From positions 2,960,001 to 3,024,000 of the forward strand of contig OCMG01000004.1 in the NCBI GenBank assembly GCA_900215285.1: a stretch of 64,000 bases of DNA, written 5' to 3'. Below the pieces are notes generated by a model. That model did no database searches. It was not told where the DNA came from and worked only from the letters and a program-made list of their open reading frames with translations. Numbering within the stretch: the first letter of the stretch is position 1; each line of letters starts with the position of its first letter. Source of the DNA: Ensifer adhaerens (lineage in GTDB: Bacteria > Pseudomonadota > Alphaproteobacteria > Rhizobiales > Rhizobiaceae). The translations under genes and the position numbers were made by a program. Positions 42,876 to 55,042 of the stretch are shown here, piece by piece.

Positions 42876-45461
42876 TCAAGCGACCTGGCTGTCACCGTTT
42901 CCTGCCGGCGGTAACGGGCTGTTGCTCATCAGGATGACTTCATCCCGACCCGTCGCCTCGAAGGAGGCGAGGATGCGTGCGATTTTTTCCTCGCTCGCGC
43001 CCGGCATGGAAAGAACGATCTCCGCATTGTCGTTGCGGGTCAGTCGTTCAGCGCTGCGGCCATCGATCGGTCCGCATTCGATGAGCACCTTTTCGTAAGC
43101 TTCGCTCAGCGCGCCGACAATCATCGTCAACCGGTCCGCGCCCCGCATGGCGCGTGCGGGATCCGCAGTGCCGTGCGGAATGAAGTGCGCTTCGGAATAT
43201 TTGTCTCCATGAATGCAGCTCGCAATCGACGACTTACCGGCCAGAATATCCGTAATGCCCTGGAGGTTGCTGCTGTCGCCCATCAGGCGCGACGGCAGTG
43301 CCGAACCGGTCATGTCGATGATGATCGCGCGGAAACCAAGCCCGGAGATGCGGCGGACCAGCTCAACCGAGGCTGTCGATCCATCGTCACCGGTCGGAGA
43401 TATGCAGGCGACGATCCGCTTGTCGGAGGCCGCGAGATAGCGTGCAACCGACGCCACGGAGAAGTCGTTGCCGTCGTTCTCCTCATCGAGGGGAGATACG
43501 GCCACGACGTCATCACCATCGAGCGCAGGCTCTATGGACTCGGCCTCGGATGATACGCTTTCCGCAGAGACGTCCGGCGCGGTCGCTTCGCTTTCCGCAG
43601 CCGTCTCGTTCGCCCGGTCGAGGCGCGCCATCACGCGATGGGTGAAGGGCGGCACGACCTCGGCTTCCGGCTTGGCGGCGTCTTCCGCCTCATGATTTTC
43701 CGCAGGCTGCTCGCTGTCCAGTGCGACGACCTCATCAGCCGCTGCGGGCACCGGTTCGACTACGGCATCACTTTCGACATTCACCTTCTTGGCAACATCG
43801 GATGCATCCGAAACCGCGTGCGCGTCGGACTTGTTTTCCGATGCCGCCACGACTGCTGCGGCCGCTGCCGCCGCTGCGGCTGTTGCAGCAATGCCGGGTG
43901 ACAGATGCGTCGATGAAGACACCTCTTGCGCGGGTTTGCGCCTTGAGCGAATCGAACGCAGCAGGCGCGAGGGACGGCTCTCTGCCGATGCACCCCTTGT
44001 CGCGGGCCTTGTCACAGGCATTGCCACGGGCGCCCCGTCAGCAAAGACGGGTTCCGGGCCCACGGCTTTCCAGGCGCGGCCACTGAACAATTCGCCGAGC
44101 ATGATCACGACGGCCGTCAACAGGAAGGCGGCAAAGGCGGCAACGGAGACGATCGGCACGACCTTTGGGAAGTAGACCTCCGTGGGCACCACGGCGGTGG
44201 AAATGACGCGCGCATCGGCGGGCGCCGCATTCTTGCCTGCGCGAGAGGAAGCCTCGCGGTAACGGGCCAGATAGGTCTGCAGCAGATCGCGTTGCGCAGC
44301 GGCTTCACGCTCCAGGGCATTCAGCCCAACCTGCTGCTCGTCAGCCCTTGCAGACGCCGCCTTGGCCTTGTTCATCTGTGCGACAAGCTGAGCCTGGCGG
44401 AACTTGGCCACTTCGGCCTCGTTTTCGAGACTCTTCAGGATCTTGCGGGTTTCGACATTGATCTGTTCGCGAACGCCCGCCAGCTGGGCGCGCAGGCCTT
44501 TCAGACGCGGGTGGCCATCCAGCAGAGACATCGACAGATCGGAAATCTGATTCTGGATCTGCGCTTCCTGCGCCTTCAGCTGCTGAATCGTCGGCGATGA
44601 GATCACGTCGGCGATCGTATCCACGGCGCCGCCGGACTTCAGGGCCTGACGCACAGCCTCCGCACGGGCATTCGCGTTAGCGTAATCCGCCTGAACGCGC
44701 GCCAGCTCGGCAGAGACGTTGGTCAGCTGCTGACCTGCGAAAGTCTGATCCTGGCCCGTCATCTGTAGATCGTTGGCGGAGCGATAGTCAGCGACCTTCT
44801 TTTCGGCCTCACGGACCTTTTCACGAAGCGACGCGATTTCGGGCTCCAGCCAGCGAGCCGCTTCCGAATCGGTATCCAGCTTCGCACCGCTCTGCATGGC
44901 GAGATAGACCTGCGCCATCTTGTTGGGAACGGCCGCCGCAAGCTTGGGGTCTTCGGAGGTGAAATTGAGGCCGATCACGCGAGACTTGTCGACCTGATAG
45001 ACTTGCAGCTTCTCGCGAAACACCTTCAGGACGCGCTCTTCCGGCGCGACATCGAGGGGATTGCGAATGACACCGAACGAGATCAGCAGGCGCTTAAAGA
45101 AGGATGTGTTGGCCGCCGGGTCAAACTCCTCGCGCTCGGAAAGCTTGAGATCGCGCGCCACCTGCTTGATCAGGTCGGTGGACTGAAGGACCTGAACCTG
45201 GCTGGAGATTCCAAGATCGTCGAGGATGGGATCCGCATTGCTGCTGGCGGGCTGGACACGTTCGGAAAAGTCGGGCGTCCGAAGCTCGATCAGGACCTGC
45301 GCCTCCCCCTTGTATTCAGGAGAAACCACCTTGGTGCCGACGAAAGCAAGCACAGCGACCCCAGCCGTCACGGCAACGATCCGCAACCGCCGATCCCAAA
45401 GGGCCCGGAACAGTTGACCGAGATCGATATCCACATCCTGACCCGGCTTTGCGCCTGACAT
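42876..45461 (-). CDS. Wzz/ExoP-like polysaccharide co-polymerase with degenerate kinase domain
   Basis: This 861-residue protein has a Wzz/GumC-type membrane-periplasm part with two helices (about 26-46 and 432-452) and long coiled coils between them. A linker of about 230 residues follows, rich in Ala, Glu and Ser, with an 11-residue run made up mostly of Ala. The C-terminal 170 residues look like a BY-kinase/MinD fold (AIIIDMTGS and VLIECGP). The Walker A position reads SPTGDDGSTAS, lacking the invariant Lys, and no Tyr cluster ends the protein. It likely controls chain length but not by autophosphorylation. ATG 45461 follows GGAG. Confidence 0.82.
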   Translation of the reverse strand: MSGAKPGQDVDIDLGQLFRALWDRRLRIVAVTAGVAVLAFVGTKVVSPEYKGEAQVLIELRTPDFSERVQPASSNADPILDDLGISSQVQVLQSTDLIKQVARDLKLSEREEFDPAANTSFFKRLLISFGVIRNPLDVAPEERVLKVFREKLQVYQVDKSRVIGLNFTSEDPKLAAAVPNKMAQVYLAMQSGAKLDTDSEAARWLEPEIASLREKVREAEKKVADYRSANDLQMTGQDQTFAGQQLTNVSAELARVQADYANANARAEAVRQALKSGGAVDTIADVISSPTIQQLKAQEAQIQNQISDLSMSLLDGHPRLKGLRAQLAGVREQINVETRKILKSLENEAEVAKFRQAQLVAQMNKAKAASARADEQQVGLNALEREAAAQRDLLQTYLARYREASSRAGKNAAPADARVISTAVVPTEVYFPKVVPIVSVAAFAAFLLTAVVIMLGELFSGRAWKAVGPEPVFADGAPVAMPVTRPATRGASAESRPSRLLRSIRSRRKPAQEVSSSTHLSPGIAATAAAAAAAAAVVAASENKSDAHAVSDASDVAKKVNVESDAVVEPVPAAADEVVALDSEQPAENHEAEDAAKPEAEVVPPFTHRVMARLDRANETAAESEATAPDVSAESVSSEAESIEPALDGDDVVAVSPLDEENDGNDFSVASVARYLAASDKRIVACISPTGDDGSTASVELVRRISGLGFRAIIIDMTGSALPSRLMGDSSNLQGITDILAGKSSIASCIHGDKYSEAHFIPHGTADPARAMRGADRLTMIVGALSEAYEKVLIECGPIDGRSAERLTRNDNAEIVLSMPGASEEKIARILASFEATGRDEVILMSNSPLPPAGNGDSQVA

Positions 45462-45673
45462 ATCGCACTCCATAGATGTAACAATTGCGTGGAAGGTAAA
45501 CGCCTATGGTAACTCTTTCGTTAATTTGCCAATTTTCCGCAATCTGCACCCCCGATCCATGCAGCGCAAAAGATTGTAAAAAAAGGTCCGGGCACTCCTT
45601 TTGGTTTACCCGGAATTAACCCTAATGGATCGATAAGGATGGCAACTTCAATTTTATCGGAGCTATCCGCGGG

Positions 45674-46249
45674 ATGTCTCTCGACCTCAGCAGACGCAAG
45701 TTTATCTTCGCTTCATTGGCGCTGACGGCGCCCCTGGCTGCGTGCAACACAACGGCACCGGCGTCTGGAGCTTTCAATCAGTCCCTGGTCGCGCCTTACA
45801 GGCTCGATTCCGGTGACCGGTTGCGCATCACGGTTTTCGATCAGCCCAGCCTGACCAACACCTACAATGTCGACCAGTCGGGCTATGTCGCCTTCCCGCT
45901 CATCGGTTCGGTCGCCGCGCGCGGCAAGACCCTTCAAGAGCTCGAGGTTACGATTGCATCGCAGTTGCGCAAGGGTTACCTGCGCGATCCGGATGTGACC
46001 GTCGAGGTCGACCGCTACCGCCCCATCTATGTGATGGGCGAGGTCGGCCAGCCGGGGCAATATTCCTATGCGCCCGGAATGACTGTTCAGAACGCCATTG
46101 CGGCTGCCGGCGGCTTCACGCCCCGCGCGCTTCATTCCAGCGCGGACATCACGCGCAAGATCAATGGCCGCGTTCTGACCGGGCGCGTCGCCATTACCGA
46201 CGCAATCCTTGCCGGCGACACGATCTACGTTCGCGAACGTCTGTTCTGA
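45674..46249 (+). CDS. Wza/ExoF-like polysaccharide export lipoprotein
   Basis: This 191-residue outer-membrane or periplasmic export protein has a Poly_export domain (about 38-115: YRLDSGDRLRITVFDQPSLTN) and one SLBB domain (about 118-190: PIYVMGEVGQPGQYSYAPG). Its signal peptide combines a twin-arginine motif SRRKFIF (residues 6-12) with a lipobox PLAAC (Cys24), so it is a predicted Tat-exported lipoprotein. It is divergent from the co-polymerase gene and 5 nt before a glycosyltransferase gene. Confidence 0.87.
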   Translation: MSLDLSRRKFIFASLALTAPLAACNTTAPASGAFNQSLVAPYRLDSGDRLRITVFDQPSLTNTYNVDQSGYVAFPLIGSVAARGKTLQELEVTIASQLRKGYLRDPDVTVEVDRYRPIYVMGEVGQPGQYSYAPGMTVQNAIAAAGGFTPRALHSSADITRKINGRVLTGRVAITDAILAGDTIYVRERLF

Positions 46250-46254
46250 CCGTT

Positions 46255-47406
46255 ATGGCCAAGAATGGCAAAATGCGCATCATCCATTGTTTCCGCTCGC
46301 CAGTCGGCGGGATATTCAGGCATGTTCGCGATCTTGCCATAGAGCACAGCAAGGCGGGTCATGAGGTCGGGATCGTTTGCGACAGCATCACCGGTGGCGC
46401 TTACGAAGACAGCCTTTTCGACCAGATTCGCCCGTATCTGGCGCTCGGTCTGACCAGAATCCCCATCAATCGCGCCATCGGTCCGTCCGACTTTGGCGCC
46501 TTCATGAAGAGCTATCAACAAATCAGGAGTTTGCAGCCGGATGTTTTGCACGGGCACGGCGCCAAGGGCGGCGCCATTGCACGTGTCATCGGCTCACTGC
46601 TGCGGGTCAACAGGTATTGCGTAGCCCGCCTCTATTCGCCGCATGGCGGCAGCCTGCATTTTCGGCCGGGCGTCCCCGGCTCAACGGTGTTCACCCTGGA
46701 GCGCATCCTGGAACGGATGGGCGACGCCACGGTCTTCGTCTGCGAGTTCGAGCGCGACGCCTATGTCGACAAGATCGGCAAGCTGACACGAAAGGTTGTT
46801 GTCAATTACAACGGCATCGACAGCGCGGAATTCGCGGCCCTGAGCCTCGTCGACGAGCCGCGTGATTTCCAGTATGTCGGAATGATGCGCGATCTAAAGG
46901 GCGGCGATCTCTTCATTCGCGCCTTCGCGGAGGCCGAAAGGATCGTCGGACGTCCCATGACGGCACTGATGATCGGCGACGGGCCAGACCAGGCGCGTTA
47001 CGCCGACATGATGGTGCAGCTGGGCCTCGGCAAGCGCATCAGGATGCTTCCCGCCATGAACCAGCGCGATGCGTTTCGCCTTGCGCGTACGCTCGTGGTG
47101 CCGTCGCGCGCGGAAGCCATGCCGTATATCGTTCTTGAAGCCGTTGCCGCACGCAAGCCGATCATTGCCTCGCGCGTCGGCGGCATTCCGGAAGCGCTCG
47201 GGCGCGACAATCCTGCCCTGACGCCTGCGGGCGACTGGAACGCCATGGCGCAGGTGATGGCCCGCGCCGTGACGGAACCGGACTGGCTTAAAATGACACA
47301 ACCCGATCTCGAAACCTTCGAGAAGACGTTCTCAAGCCAGGCCATGGGGCAACGCATGATCGAACTCTACCAGTCAATCAAGGACGAGATCTGCACTCGC
47401 TCTTAA
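46255..47406 (+). CDS. GT4-family glycosyltransferase
   Basis: This 383-residue cytosolic enzyme has two Rossmann domains. The N-terminal part begins IIHCFRSPVGGIFRHVRDLA, and the C-terminal GT1-type domain shows MIGDGPDQARY (near 239) and the donor-binding EAMPYIVLEAVAARKPIIAS. It probably transfers a nucleotide-sugar residue to the growing lipid-linked repeat unit. It follows the export gene by 5 nt and precedes the initiating transferase. Confidence 0.87.
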   Translation: MAKNGKMRIIHCFRSPVGGIFRHVRDLAIEHSKAGHEVGIVCDSITGGAYEDSLFDQIRPYLALGLTRIPINRAIGPSDFGAFMKSYQQIRSLQPDVLHGHGAKGGAIARVIGSLLRVNRYCVARLYSPHGGSLHFRPGVPGSTVFTLERILERMGDATVFVCEFERDAYVDKIGKLTRKVVVNYNGIDSAEFAALSLVDEPRDFQYVGMMRDLKGGDLFIRAFAEAERIVGRPMTALMIGDGPDQARYADMMVQLGLGKRIRMLPAMNQRDAFRLARTLVVPSRAEAMPYIVLEAVAARKPIIASRVGGIPEALGRDNPALTPAGDWNAMAQVMARAVTEPDWLKMTQPDLETFEKTFSSQAMGQRMIELYQSIKDEICTRS

Positions 47407-47515
47407 GCGTCTGTTCACCATAGATCTTAGAAGTTCCCGGTTGCAACCGGACGTAAACAATCTTTTCGAGGGTGAGTGCTATGGTTCACCTCGCTTCATA
47501 CGATGGACGGCTGCC

Positions 47516-49068
<1,553 letters not shown>

Positions 49069-49072
<4 letters not shown>

Positions 49073-50334
49073 CCACGCTCGACGCCCCGGACAGCGGCCT
49101 GTTCCGCCCGCGTATCGCGACGTTCCGGCTTATGGGAACGGCGCTGCTGGCGCTCGGGGTCTTCCTGACGGGCTTCGTCATCCACGAGCCGGCGCCTACT
49201 GATGCGGTGATCGCACTTCTGTTGGCAATCTGGTTCGTCCTCGGATTGAAGGTGACCCGCGGCACCGGACCGCTCGCCATGCTGCTGATCGCAATCGAGA
49301 CAGGCTGCCTTCTCTCCCTCACGCAGATGACGGATTTGGCCACCGGCTTCTCCTATTTCGGGATCAGTGCCTTTCTAGCCCTGACAGCGATTTTCTACGC
49401 CGCCATCATTGAGGAGCGCTACGACCGCCTGGAGTTGATCTTCAAGGCCTGGACCGCCGCTGCGGTGATCACGTCTCTGCTGGGCGTGCTGGGATATTTC
49501 CACGCTTTTCCGGGATCGGAGATCTTTACCCGCTACGACCGCGCCATGGGTGCATTCAAGGACCCGAACGTCTTCGGCCCCTATCTCGTGGCACCGGCCC
49601 TCTACCTGATCTACGGCATCCTCACCGGCAAGGCCTACCATCTGCCGATGCGCGCCGTCTCACTCCTGATCATCACGCTCGGGATCCTGCTCGCCTTCTC
49701 GCGCGCGGCATGGGGTTTGTATATCTTCGCCGCCGCGCTGCTTGTCCTGATCATGCTGCTGAAGGAGCGCACATCGGCGTTTCGGCTGAAAATCCTCGTT
49801 CTGGCGATGATCGGCGTCGGTGTCATGGTCGCGGCGGTGCTGATCGCCTTGCAGTTCCAGCAAGTGGCCGATCTGTTTTCCGCCCGCACCCAGCTCGTGC
49901 AATCCTATGACGGCGGGCATCTCGGGCGCTTCGAGCGACACCGGCTGGGTTTCCTGATGTCCATGGAGAAGCCCCTGGGCATCGGCCCCATGGTGTTCAG
50001 CACCATCTTTCCCGAGGACGAGCACAATATCTGGCTCAAGATGCTGACGAGCTACGGCTGGCTTGGATTTGTCTGCTACATCGCTCTCACGGCTTGGACC
50101 CTCGCTGCAGGTTTCCGGCTCCTGCTGCGCAATCGGCCTTGGCAACCCTATCTCATGATTGCCTGGATCGTTCTCGTGGGCCATGTCGGCATAGGAAACG
50201 TGATCGACACCGACCACTGGCGGCATTTCTATCTCGTGCTGGGTATCATCTGGGGATGCCGCGCGCTGGAAATGAATTATCAGCGGGAACGGGCTCTTGC
50301 CGGAGAGCCCGAAGCGGTCACTTCATATGGCTGA
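49069..50334 (+). CDS. O-antigen ligase/Wzy-like polymerase
   Basis: This 421-residue protein has about 11-12 membrane helices and a large periplasmic loop after residue 265 (LVQSYDGGHLGRFERH, then EDEHNIWLKMLTSYGWLGF), the pattern of the Wzy_C/O-antigen ligase family. In this locus it most likely polymerises or ligates the repeat units. The start is TTG, sharing TTGA with the upstream stop. Its 3' end overlaps the next gene by 8 nt. Confidence 0.8.
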
Positions 50335-51478
50335 AGAGGACCGGCGTCTGCATGTGCTGCAAGTCCTCGAGCCGAGTGGCGGCGGATCAGGCAGGCATTT
50401 CATCGATCTTTGCGCCGGGATGATCGCACGGGGACATCGCGTCACGGCAATCTACTCACCGCTGCGCGCGGAGGCGCGGTTCCTGGGCGAACTGGGTGCC
50501 CTGACGCTCGATTCGGTACACAGCGTGCCGATGCGACGCGCGCCGCATCCTTTCGACATGACCGCGACGCTCAGCATTCGACGCATTGTCCGGGAATACG
50601 GGCCCTTCGACATCATCCATGGGCATTCCAGCAAGGCGGGTTTTCTCACCCGGCTTCGCATGCCGGGACTACCCCACACACCGCGGATCTATACGCCGCA
50701 CGCATTTCGCACCATGGACCCGACCCTTGGCAAAGGGGGCAGGATGGTCTTCGGTACGGTCGAGGCGGTGTTGGGACGGGCATTGACGGAAAAGGTGATC
50801 TGCGTGTCGGCCGACGAGCACGAGCATGCCGCTCGCGTTCTGAATATCCCCACGCATCGGCTGGTAACCATCGTCAATGGCGTTGCATGCCCGGCACATG
50901 ACCGGCGGGAGCCAATGCGAAAGCGTTTCGGCTTCAAGGCCGATGATTTCGTGTTCGGCTTTGTTGGACGCCTCTCCGCACAGAAAGCGCCCGAACGCCT
51001 CATCCGCGCCTTTGGCAGGATCGCCGGGCACTTCCCCGCGGCGCGCCTGCTGATGATCGGGTCCGGCGAGCTGGAGGCCGACATCCGCGCGCAGGCGCAA
51101 CTTCTCGGCATACAGTCACAACTCGTGCTGACCGGCGAGGTTCCCGGCGCGGAGGCCATGCAGGCGATGGATGCGCTGGTCATGCCCAGCCGATACGAAG
51201 CCATGTCCTATGCGATGCTCGAAGCCGCCGCCGCAGCCAAACCACTGGTTCTCACAGAGGTGGGCGGCGCCTCGACCGTTCTCGAAGACGGCGTGAACGG
51301 CCGCCTCGTGGGAAACTCGGATGAGGTTTCGGCTCTGGCCGCCGCGATGCTCGAGTTCAGAGAACCCGCCAGGGCGCAACATTTTGCCGAACGCGCGGCC
51401 GCAAGGGCCAACCGTTACGATCTCGACACGATGGTGGATCTGACGATCCGCACCTACCGTAACGTGATGCGCGCCTGA
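50327..51478 (+). CDS. GT4-family glycosyltransferase
   Basis: This 383-residue enzyme begins LHVLQVLEPSGGGSGRHFIDLCAG and has the GT4 C-terminal domain with GFVGRLSAQKAPERLI (near 206), LMIGSGELEADIR and MSYAMLEAAAAAKPLVLTEVGG. It probably adds a sugar to the lipid-linked unit. It overlaps the polymerase gene by 8 nt, so all five plus-strand genes from the exporter onward appear to form one operon, ending before the tRNA. Confidence 0.87.
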   Translation: MAEEDRRLHVLQVLEPSGGGSGRHFIDLCAGMIARGHRVTAIYSPLRAEARFLGELGALTLDSVHSVPMRRAPHPFDMTATLSIRRIVREYGPFDIIHGHSSKAGFLTRLRMPGLPHTPRIYTPHAFRTMDPTLGKGGRMVFGTVEAVLGRALTEKVICVSADEHEHAARVLNIPTHRLVTIVNGVACPAHDRREPMRKRFGFKADDFVFGFVGRLSAQKAPERLIRAFGRIAGHFPAARLLMIGSGELEADIRAQAQLLGIQSQLVLTGEVPGAEAMQAMDALVMPSRYEAMSYAMLEAAAAAKPLVLTEVGGASTVLEDGVNGRLVGNSDEVSALAAAMLEFREPARAQHFAERAAARANRYDLDTMVDLTIRTYRNVMRA

Positions 51479-51517
51479 ACAACGAGGTGCAATCTATTGG
51501 AAATTCAGGGGAATTAA

Positions 51518-51594
<77 letters not shown>

Positions 51595-51703
51595 ACCTGC
51601 CTTCATGGAAAGCACGCACTCCATAGCCGCGTCGCATGGCAAGCGCAAGAGGCAGGCGGAAGAAATCGACGGATTGCATGCTGCGAATGACAGCGAGACG
51701 ATG

Positions 51704-52234
51704 TCAGCGGACCTGGTCGAGCAGACGCTTGCATTCGAGCAGGTCGTATAGCGCCTCCTGCAGGAGGGCGCGATCCTCCTTGCCGACCCCAGCAGGGCCC
51801 AGTTCGGGCTCCTGATTCGACGTACCAAAGCCGAAGAAGCGGCGTGTGGACGGAGGCTTGGCCTTGCCAACGATCTGATCTTCTTCCAGCGACGGTGGCT
51901 GAACCTTCGCGGCGGCCTGTTCGGCTGCTGCGGCCTGCGAAAGCGCCTCGACAGCATCCATATCGCCATTGCCGATGGCCATGACGAACTTGTTGCCGTT
52001 CGATTTCAGAAGCTTCTGGACACCCTTGATCGTGTATCCGTGGTCATAGAGCAGATGGCGGATGCCCTTGAGAAGATCGACATCTTCGGGGCGATAGTAA
52101 CGGCGGCCGCCGCCGCGCTTCATCGGCTTGATCTGCGGAAAGCGCGTTTCCCAGAACCTCAGGACGTGCTGCGGAAGATCGAGGTCGTCTGCGACCTCGC
52201 TGATCGTCCGAAATGCGTCTGGGCTCTTTTCCAT
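51704..52234 (-). CDS. MerR-family transcriptional regulator
   Basis: This 176-residue protein has an N-terminal MerR HTH (about 8-75: [25 protein letters not shown], then [14 protein letters not shown]). Its C-terminal half is Ala/Gln/Pro-rich, lacks metal-binding cysteines, and ends in a helix with [12 protein letters not shown]. This orphan-type MerR gene downstream of ihfA is common in alphaproteobacteria. The ligand, if any, and the targets are unknown. Confidence 0.87.
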   Translation of the reverse strand: MEKSPDAFRTISEVADDLDLPQHVLRFWETRFPQIKPMKRGGGRRYYRPEDVDLLKGIRHLLYDHGYTIKGVQKLLKSNGNKFVMAIGNGDMDAVEALSQAAAAEQAAAKVQPPSLEEDQIVGKAKPPSTRRFFGFGTSNQEPELGPAGVGKEDRALLQEALYDLLECKRLLDQVR

Positions 52235-52290
52235 TGTCTGTCTTCCTGCAGGCCGCGTTTATAGCCGAAGCCGGCGCCCCGCTCTTCCTG

Positions 52291-52629
52291 TCAGGATGCG
52301 GGTGCTGCAGGCTTCTGCTTTGCCTTGCGCTGCTGATGCGATTTCAGGATGCGCTGCTTGAGCACATTGGAAGCCTTGAAGGTCATGACGCGACGTGGCG
52401 AAATCGGCACTTCCTCGCCCGTCTTCGGGTTCCGGCCAATGCGCTCGTTCTTGTCGCGAACCTGAAATGTCGCGAAGGACGACAGCTTGACGCTCTCGCC
52501 ACGAACGATGGCGTTGCAGATTTCGTCGATGATCGTTTCAACAAGTTCGGCGGACTCAGCGCGCGAAAGGCCCACTTTGCGGAAGACCGATTCGGCAAGA
52601 TCGGCGCGTGTCACGGTTTTACCTGTCAT
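52291..52629 (-). CDS. ihfA: Integration host factor subunit alpha
   Basis: This 112-residue DNA-bending protein pairs with IhfB and takes part in replication, recombination and transcription. The HU/IHF fold is complete with [39 protein letters not shown] (DNA-intercalating Pro in GRNP) and [16 protein letters not shown]. The C-terminal tail is rich in Lys, Gln and Ala. ATG 52629 follows GGGGA; 21 in-frame upstream codons lack family similarity. Confidence 0.93.
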   Translation of the reverse strand: MTGKTVTRADLAESVFRKVGLSRAESAELVETIIDEICNAIVRGESVKLSSFATFQVRDKNERIGRNPKTGEEVPISPRRVMTFKASNVLKQRILKSHQQRKAKQKPAAPAS

Positions 52630-52835
52630 TTTCCCCGCTCTTATCAAAGCTTGTTGTTGATACGGGCTCCACGGAACGGGCGCCTCGTTCATACCTGTCT
52701 CGAAGCGGCGATGCGCCGGCCAATGCTCCTCACGCCAGCATATCGTACCTCAAGCAGAGGCGAGACTATTTCCCTTGCCGTTAACGGTCAAGCGTTGAAA
52801 AGCAAAGAAAATTGGAATTCAGACCCGGGATCGCC

Positions 52836-53807
52836 CTACCAGCGCAGAAGCACGGAACCCCAGGTGAAACCACCACCCATGGCTTCCAGAAGAACGAGAT
52901 CGCCTTCCTTGATGCGACCGTCGCTTGCCGCCGCCGACAACGCCAGCGGGATCGAGGCCGCCGACGTGTTGCCGTGCTGGTCAACGGTGACGACCACCTT
53001 CTCCATCGGTATGCCAAGTTTCTTGGCGGACCCCTCGATGATGCGAATGTTGGCCTGGTGGGGCACGAGCCAATCGAGCTGCTCGATCGACAGACCGGTG
53101 GCGTCGAAAGCTGCCACGATCACGTCCGTGATCATGCCAACCGCATGCTTGAAGACCTCCCTGCCCTGCATGCGCAAATGGCCTACAGTGCCTGTGGTCG
53201 AGGGACCGCCATCGACATAGAGCTTTTCCTTGTGCGCGCCGTCGGATCGCAGATGCGCGGTCAAGATGCCGCGATCGGACGAATCGCCCTTTCCTTCAAC
53301 CGCTTCCAGTACGACGGCACCTGCACCATCGCCGAAGAGGACGCAGGTTGTGCGGTCTTCCCAGTCGAGCAGGCGCGAGAAGGTCTCGGCGCCAATGACG
53401 AGCGCGCGTTTGGCGAGCCCCCCGCGTATGTAGGCATCGGCCGTGGTCATGGCATAGACGAAGCCCGAGCACACCGCCTGCAGGTCAAAGGCGGCGCCAT
53501 GGTGAATGCCGAGGCGATTCTGGATTTCAACTGCCGTGGCAGGGAAAGTGTGGTCGGGCGTCGACGTCGCCAGGATGATCAAGTCGATGTCGTCGGGTTT
53601 GAGGCCCGCTCGATCCAGCGCTGCACGCGCGGCCGCCGTGCCCAGGGAAGCCGTCGTCTCCCCCTCGCCCGCGATATAGCGCTGGCGGATACCGGTCCGC
53701 TGAACGATCCACTCGTCAGAGGTCTCAACCTGGCCTTCAAGCTCGCGATTGGTCACCACGCGAGCAGGCAACGAGGCTCCAAAGCCTCTCACCGCGGAAC
53801 GGATCAT
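52836..53807 (-). CDS. fabH: 3-oxoacyl-ACP synthase III
   Basis: This 323-residue enzyme condenses acetyl-CoA with malonyl-ACP to start fatty acid synthesis. The catalytic triad is in place: Cys at about 113 in [10 protein letters not shown], His in [10 protein letters not shown] and Asn in [17 protein letters not shown] 53807 lies 5 nt after the plsX stop; a TTG three codons earlier overlaps that stop. It is transcribed with plsX and, after about 200 nt, is followed by ihfA. Confidence 0.95.
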   Translation of the reverse strand: MIRSAVRGFGASLPARVVTNRELEGQVETSDEWIVQRTGIRQRYIAGEGETTASLGTAAARAALDRAGLKPDDIDLIILATSTPDHTFPATAVEIQNRLGIHHGAAFDLQAVCSGFVYAMTTADAYIRGGLAKRALVIGAETFSRLLDWEDRTTCVLFGDGAGAVVLEAVEGKGDSSDRGILTAHLRSDGAHKEKLYVDGGPSTTGTVGHLRMQGREVFKHAVGMITDVIVAAFDATGLSIEQLDWLVPHQANIRIIEGSAKKLGIPMEKVVVTVDQHGNTSAASIPLALSAAASDGRIKEGDLVLLEAMGGGFTWGSVLLRW

Positions 53808-53812
53808 AGATG

Positions 53813-54868
53813 TCAAACCCCGTCGTCATCCGCGTCGACCTTCACGGGAAGACGCCTCGAATGAAAGTTTTTCAGATCGTTTTCGATCTTTTCGTTCAAT
53901 TTGTTGCGGGCCATGTCATAGCCCACTTCGACTGCCGCCGCGAATCCTTCGGCATCCGTCCCGCCATGGCTCTTGATGACGATGCCGTTGAGGCCCAGAA
54001 ACACGGCCCCGTTGACCTTGCGCGGGTCCATCTTGTCGCGCAGCATGTCGAAGGCGCTCTTGGCAAACAGATAGCCTATCTTGGCAAGCAATGTGCGCGA
54101 CATTGCGGCACGCAGATAGGTCGCAAGCTGTCGCGCGGTTCCTTCTGCAGCCTTCAGTGCGATATTGCCCGTGAAGCCCTCGCTGACGACGACGTCCACC
54201 GTTCCCTTGCCGAGATCGTCGCCTTCGACGAAGCCCGAATACTGGATCGACTGAAAGTTCGATTCGCGCAGGATGCGTCCTGCTTCCTTGACCTCTTCCT
54301 GGCCCTTGACCTCTTCCACGCCGACATTGAGAAGGCCGACGGAGGGTCGCTTGAGTTCAAAGAGCGCGCGCGCCATGGCGCCGCCCATGAGCGCGAAATC
54401 GACAAGCTGCTGAGCGTCGGCACCGATGGTGGCACCGACATCGAGCACGATGCTTTCGCCCTTGAGCGTCGGCCAGATGCCGGCGAGCGCCGGGCGTTCG
54501 ATATTCGCCATGGTCCGCAGGCAGAAGAGCGCCATCGCCATGAGCGCGCCGGTATTGCCGGCGGAGACCGCCACATCGGCCTCTTTCAGCTTGACGGCCT
54601 CGATGGCCTTCCACATGGAGGATTTGTAGCGGCCGCGGCGCAGCGCCTGGCTCGGCTTCTCGTCCATGCCGATCGCAACCTCGACCGGGTGGAATTCCGA
54701 TTTCGCCTTCAGGGCCGGATACTTGTTCAGGATCGGGAGGCATTCGGCTTCGATGCCATAGATGACGAAGCGCATGTCGGGATGCCGCTCCAGCGCGCGC
54801 GCTGCTCCGGGAATGGCCACGCCCGGGCCGAAATCTCCGCCCATCGCATCAAGTGAAACTGTTACCAC
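53813..54868 (-). CDS. plsX: Phosphate acyltransferase PlsX
   Basis: This 351-residue enzyme makes acyl-phosphate from acyl-ACP for phospholipid synthesis. The N-terminal [19 protein letters not shown] and later [14 protein letters not shown] are diagnostic. The start is GTG at 54868. In many bacteria rpmF lies between the DUF177 gene and plsX; here that gap is 174 nt and holds no L32 gene that I can find. Confidence 0.95.
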   Translation of the reverse strand: MVTVSLDAMGGDFGPGVAIPGAARALERHPDMRFVIYGIEAECLPILNKYPALKAKSEFHPVEVAIGMDEKPSQALRRGRYKSSMWKAIEAVKLKEADVAVSAGNTGALMAMALFCLRTMANIERPALAGIWPTLKGESIVLDVGATIGADAQQLVDFALMGGAMARALFELKRPSVGLLNVGVEEVKGQEEVKEAGRILRESNFQSIQYSGFVEGDDLGKGTVDVVVSEGFTGNIALKAAEGTARQLATYLRAAMSRTLLAKIGYLFAKSAFDMLRDKMDPRKVNGAVFLGLNGIVIKSHGGTDAEGFAAAVEVGYDMARNKLNEKIENDLKNFHSRRLPVKVDADDDGV

Positions 54869-55042
54869 GCGCTACCCTGTCCTGCTGTTCGCATCCGCAT
54901 TTCTGCGCCCTGCGAAATTGCGGTCAAAATACCCGTTTTCAAACCGCGTACAACTGCAATTGCGGATTTTCAAACGGATTTGCCTTTCGGCGACGCTCAA
55001 GGCGCACAGAAAAAAGGCAAATTTTCCACGGCCTAGCGGCGA

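Noticed and set aside
43840..43895. GCN-repeat tract as a possible microsatellite or CRISPR-like repeat
   Set aside because: It is the poly-Ala linker of the co-polymerase gene, with no spacers or regular unit.
53810..54856. 348-codon plus-strand frame
   Set aside because: It is an exact antisense shadow of plsX.
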